Notes under the pieces: generated by a model | What the model was told of the DNA's origin: nothing | What the model saw: the letters and a program-made list of their open reading frames with translations, nothing else | Database searches by the model: none | Translations under genes and position numbers: made by a program | Shown: piece after piece, positions 58,600 to 64,000 of the stretch | Layout: every line of letters starts with the position of its first letter | How positions within the stretch are numbered: position 1 is the stretch's first letter | Assembly: GCA_003117195.1 (NCBI GenBank) | Contig: BDSI01000011.1 | Coordinates: 100,901-164,900, forward strand | Length of the DNA stretch: 64,000 nt | Origin: Eudorina sp. 2006-703-Eu-15 | Taxonomy: Eukaryota; Chlorophyta; Chlorophyceae; Chlamydomonadales; Volvocaceae | Direction: 5' to 3'

Positions 58600-61500
58600 G
58601 AGGGTACCGTATCAATTTTGATGACCGTACTTCGAGTCAGTCGATTGGGTGCACAACCCCAGTGAACCTGTGAATGGGTTGACAGTCAATAGGGCGGACG
58701 GTGGGGCTGCCACCCCGGAGTCGGCGGGCTGGATGGAATCACTCGTTTGATTCAGTTTCAGTCTCCGTTTTTTCCGTTTGTAGGTGAGGTAAAATGCTGC
58801 TGGTGCTTGTGCCGCAAAGTGTCCGATGAAACCGAATCCGAGGCAGATTTCGAGACAGATTCGGAGGCGATTCTGAGGCGCGGCGGCCGAGGGTGCTCGC
58901 TGCTGAGGATGCGAAATGTGTGGTGGCTTGCACGTACGTTTGTCCATCCGTACGACGACCCGTACAACAATCCTCGTGCTCTGTGGACGCAAGACCCACC
59001 AGACAGGTTGTGCGACGGGCCGGTTACTGACGGGGCATTCTTGGTTGCCGCAGTTCGATGCCCCCGCTGCAGTTGCTATACCCCCTCGCTGTCATGTGCA
59101 AGTGCGTGCTTGCAATCTGAACACGTTCAAGGTTTCGTCGGTGAGAAGGGGGTTTCTTCAGTGAACACATCCTGTACACGGGTGGGTTTCTTGGGCCTTG
59201 CACACTCACATACACACACAGCTTGGGTGGTTATGGGTGGGCTTCTTGTTAAACACGCAGCTTGGGCGGTTGGGGCGGGTTTCTCGCTAGACACACGCGC
59301 GTGTATTCATTATCGTGCCGGCGTCAAGCTGGCGCGTCTTTTGGCGGTTTGCTCGTCTCGATGTGGTTGATGTGTCTGCGTTGTCGCGTGGCCCCGCGTG
59401 TGTGTGTGGAGATGTGGTGAACGACTACTGGTGACCCGGATGGGCGGGTGCAAGGCTGCAAGCGTGCGTGTTCACGGCTGGTGGAGGCGAACGGATGGAG
59501 CCGCGCGACAAGGCAGGAAGCCAATGACCGGTGACTGGTAGTTCGCGGGTGTCAGTCTTCGTGTTGAGCGAAGAACCCCCTCGACCCAAACCATTTACCC
59601 GTGTGTGTGTCTGTGTGTGTCTGTGTCTCTGTGTGTCTTCGTAGGCAGGCAAGGCGGGCGGGCGTCTATGTAAGCAACTGTGTATCGTGAAGTGCGGTAT
59701 CATGACAGTGCGTGGCCGCGCGCTGTTGTCACGAGCTGTTGTGAGGGACTCCCAACTGATGGCTACGGACGGACCGACACCGCCGGCGCGCCGTGTGCAC
59801 GGCACGCAACGTCGAACGGGACATGTCGTCGTGCTTGTGTGGTAATGGGTATTGATTGGGAGGGGGCTGCCGCAGTTGCGGTGCAGTGCAGTGCAGTGCA
59901 GTGCAGTGCGGTGCAGGGCTGGCGCTGCAGGAGTGGAGTGGAGCCGCATCTCATCATATCATCTCGTTCTTACCTGGTTGATATACAATGATTATATCCT
60001 ACCTCAGGATAATATAATTTCGGGAAGTCTTATTCGGACGTGTTCCGGACACCGTATTGAGCGTCGGTGCGATTGCTGCGACCTGGTTCACCGATATTCG
60101 AAGTGGATGTGCCAATGTGGGATGTGGGTTTGCCGCTAGGGCGCCCCCAACGGATGTCCCCCGTTGTCGCGCTCCGTCGACACCGCCTGGCAGGTTCGAG
60201 CCCCACCTGCCTCCTCGTTGGTGACCGTAGTCGCATTGTTGTTGGCGGTGTCCTGGTCCTGGTCCGGGTCCGGGGTCAGCTCGCTGGGGTTGCTGATGAG
60301 CGGGCGAGGCGAAGCCTCGGTGATGAGAGCCGAACCCCCCCCCCCACGGGTCGATCGGCCGGCCGATTCCGCTATCTGGTAGGGCACCCACCGTGCGGTG
60401 TCCGTCCCGCGCAGTTCCATTTCTCACTGTTGCTTGGAAGTAAGCCGAAGAACGGATCTGGAAGCCGGTGATCGGCATCCGGTGATGATTCCTTTGTACG
60501 GCGCAGTGCGAGCAGTACGGCGGTCTTATTACTGACCCAGAACTTGCCCCACTCCGGTTCGTGTGGGTCGGAGTGCTCGCCAAGGTTCCAGGGAAAGAGC
60601 TTCCAAACCCTGCCGGCCATGAACCCCCAAGACAAGTGCGTGCATACAGCCTTCCATCCAACCGCAACATGGAGCGTCAGCCCTCCACCCAACCGCCCCA
60701 GCGCAGCGCTGTAAGCATACATACCGTATGCGGTCGTCCGCCTCGTATGGGAACGAGCGCACCGGCTCAGCGAGACCATCACTCCTAAACTACTCTAGTA
60801 AAGACGACTGAACACTACTCAAACACTACCCATCGTACAGCGAGCTCGCTTCGCCAGTCCCAGCAATAACATGACGAGCTGCACCAATCACGCGGGTTTT
60901 TGAGTCGCGCGGGTTGCCTCGCGAAAGAAATAGATGTGCAGGCGGGCAGACAGCAGCATCACAACGCAATGACGGTAATGCCACATACACCTAACTGTTA
61001 GCCATCCGCTTTCCATGGCCGCTCAAGGCCGACGCACCGCCCCCAACCCACAAGTCACCCGGCGGGCGGTGGCGGCCCGCCACCACGCCAGTACCGCACT
61101 ACTGGGGCTTCCCGAGCTCACCGCGGCCCCCACCGATGCCGCACGTTCAGGCGTCCAAGTCGCGCAGCGCGTGCAGTGAGGCAACATGCTTACACCCCAT
61201 AAATACGGCAGGCCTGTGCACCGAGCTGACACCTGTACCCCCCTCCCCCGTGAATACAGCAGGCCTTCCATGAGACAGACGGTTCCAGGTGGTTCCACGA
61301 AACAGACAACTGGATGGCTGCCGGCCTCGTCGGCGTCGGCGTCCACCGCAGGTGTGTGGCCCCGAGCTCACCCGGGCCACCACGCGCCCCGTGCTCCACG
61401 TTTCACAGCACGTGCATCACGCCCCGCCATCAACTACCAACCGCAAACCGGCGTGGTCAACGTACCACGACCAGCAGCCAGCCCCCTGGGATGCGGACTC

Positions 61501-61618
61501 CGCACAGGGGCGCCGCCGGCGGGGAGGGGTGAGACCAGCGTCGCAACCTCGGTGCGCCCACGGTTGGTGCGCTGTGCGGGTCACTGGGGTCGACCGCCGG
61601 CGTACACATCATCGCGAG
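58600..61618. other. Intergenic region between convergent genes
   Basis: 3' flanks of the unknown + strand gene and the - strand methyltransferase. It contains several copies of the GGGTTTCTTnnTAAACAC motif (59146-59294, 59561-59580), a GTGCA run (about 59880-59909) and one coding-like - strand patch (60207-60292). A TGTAA lies near 59671. Confidence 0.5.
60207..60292 (-). CDS. Candidate small exon, unknown
   Basis: Bounded by an acceptor-like CATCAG and a GTGGGG donor. It reads NPSELTPDPDQDQDTANNNA and TTVTNEE with strongly biased third positions. No neighbouring exons were found, so it is an isolated coding-like patch and may be chance. Confidence 0.22.
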
Positions 61619-63418
61619 TCAAGGGGCCCGCAGGCCGCACGCAAACAGCAGCTCACTGCCGCCGTACAGTGCGACGTACGTGTCTGCGCCCAACCGCTCC
61701 TTCGCCAGCTGGCGGGTGCTGGCGGGCAGGCGCCGCGGCGGCTGCGGCGGCGGCGGCTGCGGGGGGGTTGCGGCGGCGCCGTCTTGGCGGTCGCGTGGTT
61801 CGCCGTCCGGCGGGCAGTCGCCGTCCGGCGCTGGAGGGGGATCCGCGGGCTGCCCCGCCCAGTCGACCTGCCAGTGGTCTCGGAGCGCCGGAGTGTCGTA
61901 TAGCAGCGCCTCCGCCTCGAAGTGCCACAGGTCGGCGAAGACATGTCCCTGCGCCCCGGTCGCATCGAACACACACAGTCTGTGTGCTCAGTGCTTTTAC
62001 ACACACACAAGATTTGCAGTTTTGTGGGTTTGTGGGTTTGTATCCTCCCTCCTCCCCCCGCCACCGCCACCGCCACCGCACACCGGCGGTGCAACCTGAG
62101 TCAGGTTACCCGTCCCCTTACCCTACCTTGGGGACTCCGCTGACCACTTACCCTACCCTACCCTACCCTACCTTGGGCACCCCGCTGAGGCTCGCCTCCA
62201 ACAGCTCCCGGTCCACACACGTCGCGATCAGGCGGCTGCCGGGGGCCGACAGCGCCGCCAGCTGGCACAGCAGCTCCGAAGCCGCCGCCAGCGGCATGTA
62301 GTACAGCAGCGCCTCCAGGACCCAGATCGTGGGTACGGCAACATCAAAGCCGCGGTTTCGGAGCTCCGAAGCCAGGGCGCCCGGCGGCGCGGTCGAGAGG
62401 TCCACGCCGACGCAGTCGTAGCTGCGAGCCAGGAGGGGGAAGGCGGGGGATGCCGGCGCCGGTGGGCCGCCCCCGAGCAGCCGTGCCGTCCCGCCATCTG
62501 GGCTGGCATCTGAGCTACCGTCTGGAATGCCATCTGGGTTGCCACCTGTTGGGTCAGCCGCCGCCGGCGCCGCCGCTGCTGCTGCGGTTGCGGCCGCGGC
62601 GGCGGCGGATGAGGTCTGGGCGCGCGCCTCCGCCAGCAGCGCCGTCTTGGTGGCGGCTATGTGGGGCAGGTCGACCTCGAAGACGCGGCAGCCGGCGAGG
62701 CAGGCCAGCCGCCAGGGCCGAGTGCACATGCCCGCACCCAGACTCACCACCTGGCAGAGTACCCCCGCGGTCCCTGAGGTGACGGGTGAGGGGAGCCGCG
62801 CGGGAGGGGCGGGGGGCGGCGAAGAGTGGGCAGGGAATCAGGGAGGGAGGGAGGGAGGGAGGGAGGAGGAGCGCTGCGGGTTCTTAGCCATGCTCACCCT
62901 GCTGTGCTTGCCCTGCACGCAGTGTCGCAATCTCCTGCTGCAGCATGTCATCGATCAGGCGGCTCCGAGCCGGCACGCGGAGGTGCTTGCCGTGGCCCTG
63001 CGCGCAGCGACAGCGACAGGCCGACAGCGACCGGGCCGACTAGGGAGGCCTGCGGCAGGAGCTGCAAGATCAGCGCGACCTCGCGACTCCGCTGTCAGGG
63101 GGTCTCAACTCTCAAGTGGGATGCTCCCTGATTCTCGCGCGCGAATATCGCAGGGTTTGCCCGGGAATGTCTCTTGGGGATGTATGCGTGGTGAGGATGC
63201 ACGGGAGTACTTGTCACCTGGTCGCGTGCGAGCTGCTCCAACTCCTGCTTCGCAAGCGCGAGCCCGCGCTCGCCGGCTAGGACGCCGGCCAGCGGGTCTG
63301 ATCTCAAGAGGGCATCCGGAACGCACGTGCTCTCGACGAAACGGAGTCCGGCCGTGAAACGGCCCGTGAAGCCAGCGGCCTCCTGCGGCGGAGAAGCTGC
63401 ATGAGGGGCGCCTTGCAT
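61619..63418 (-). CDS. Leucine-carboxyl-methyltransferase-family SAM-dependent methyltransferase
   Basis: Four exons, 63418-63218, 62997-62898, 62773-62172 and 61948-61619, join in phase to 410 aa. The order of motifs fits the LCM / TIGR00027 family of class I methyltransferases: an N-terminal helical part (AGLRFVESTCVPDALLRSDP), RSRLIDDMLQQEI, the SAM-binding VVSLGAGMCTRPWRL (Gly113-Ala-Gly115), VFEVDLPHI, DCVGVDLST, WVLEALLYYMP, and a C-terminal GADTYVALYGGSELLFACG. Members methylate protein C-terminal carboxylates (PP2A in LCMT1) or small molecules; which applies here is unknown. An Ala/Gly/Asp-rich insert of about 60 residues separates the second and third SAM-fold strands, and a Pro-rich stretch interrupts the last exon. 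The exon 3 start at 62773 was chosen because only it restores the frame. The start is the ATG at 63418; an upstream in-frame start was not seen. Confidence 0.88.
62121..62175 (-). repeat. 45-bp duplication of an exon end and donor, with (CCCTA)n
   Basis: CCCTACCTTGGGCACCCCGC (from 62166) and CCCTACCTTGGGGACTCCGC (from 62121) are 45 bp apart. On the - strand this repeats the end of methyltransferase exon 3 (CCCAAG|GTAGGG). Extra CCCTA units lie between. Use of the second donor would add an in-frame stop. Confidence 0.85.
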
Positions 63419-64000
63419 GTTCGAAGGCAGGAGGCGATGCCAGGAACGACTCTAGCTGAGCCCTCGAGGCTTGGACGAAACCCGTCACGGCACGAACTGG
63501 ATGCCTTCTAGTTAAGCATAAGCCAATCAATGTATATAGTCGTTACGGTGAAAGACAATGTGAATGTCGGCTTGCAAACTCCTATCCGTCGACGACGAGG
63601 CAGTATAATGTATATAATATGCCGTACATGGTTGGGGGACGGTTGTGTGTGTCCAGAACGGCGCACATTTGTGCAAGACAAAGCAAAAATTCACTGGGCA
63701 ATTGCGCGATATACATTAATTTATAAATTGACCATCAAGGAAGCGTCATTCCCGTGATGTCTCTCGGTGCAGACCCAACATGAGGAGGAGGTTTTGACAT
63801 GGTTATATGATAAACAGCTCTAACAAGGTGGTGCCCATGGCCCAGTAAGTAGAGTGCAGCTGTGGCCACCAGCCTCGTAGAGGTTGCGTCACCAGCGCTT
63901 GCGGCACGCAGGAATGGGCAAGGGACCATCAAACAAGTGGCGCTGAAACTGCTTGGGGGAACGCCAAGCACGGATGGAACTGGCTACGGGGGCCGTTCCT
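63419..64000. other. Upstream region of the methyltransferase and window edge
   Basis: Lower-GC sequence with AT-rich words near 63600 and 63715, consistent with the methyltransferase promoter. A 78-codon - strand frame (63735-63971) runs to near the edge but has no recognisable domain or codon bias. The window ends before any further gene can be judged. Confidence 0.45.

Noticed and set aside
62138..62172. Telomere repeat
   Set aside because: CCCTA units are few and internal. The usual volvocine telomere repeat is TTTTAGGG. The run arose with the duplicated exon end.

Overview
This looks like nuclear DNA from a volvocine-type green alga (Chlamydomonas, Gonium or Volvox relatives). It is GC-rich, and its genes are broken by many short GC-rich introns with GTGNGT-like donors and C-rich acceptors. 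Proteins carry long Ala/Gly/Ser tracts, and CA/GT microsatellites and minisatellites are common. One gene is a single-domain expansin, and a TGTAA-type poly(A) signal lies behind it. There are no operons, CRISPR arrays or bacterial features. The genus is an inference; no species was identified.

Five multi-exon genes were assembled by hand so that every splice phase closes. (1) + strand 2051-8873: ABCG half-transporter, 12 exons, 851 aa. (2) - strand 15903-14226: expansin-type secreted protein, 5 exons including a 27-nt microexon, 191 aa. (3) - strand 27084-22050: 539-aa protein with two RRM RNA-binding domains followed by a U-box, 9 exons. (4) + strand 27658-44129: flavin-dependent monooxygenase (FMO) with a very long low-complexity tail, 19 exons, about 2588 aa. 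(5) - strand 63418-61619: leucine-carboxyl-methyltransferase-family SAM enzyme, 4 exons, 410 aa. A sixth gene, + strand 50050-58599 (4 exons, 1644 aa), encodes an unrecognised, mostly disordered acidic protein.

Genes 3 and 4 are divergent and share a 573-bp promoter region containing a perfect G-box palindrome. The unknown gene and the methyltransferase converge. The 8.9-22 kb region is gene-poor. It holds the expansin, an orphan first exon of a second expansin, an orphan last exon of a DHRS12-like dehydrogenase, three copies of a composite repeat, and a clean hAT-type MITE with 16-bp inverted repeats and an 8-bp target duplication.

The observations most worth following are: the RRM-RRM-U-box fusion (a possible RNA-guided ubiquitin ligase); the 8-mer GTACGGCA, which I found at least 30 times by eye against about 2-3 expected; a shared element just upstream of 3' splice sites in introns of unrelated genes, also present in reverse orientation; and two independent tandem duplications of exon-end plus 5' splice site.
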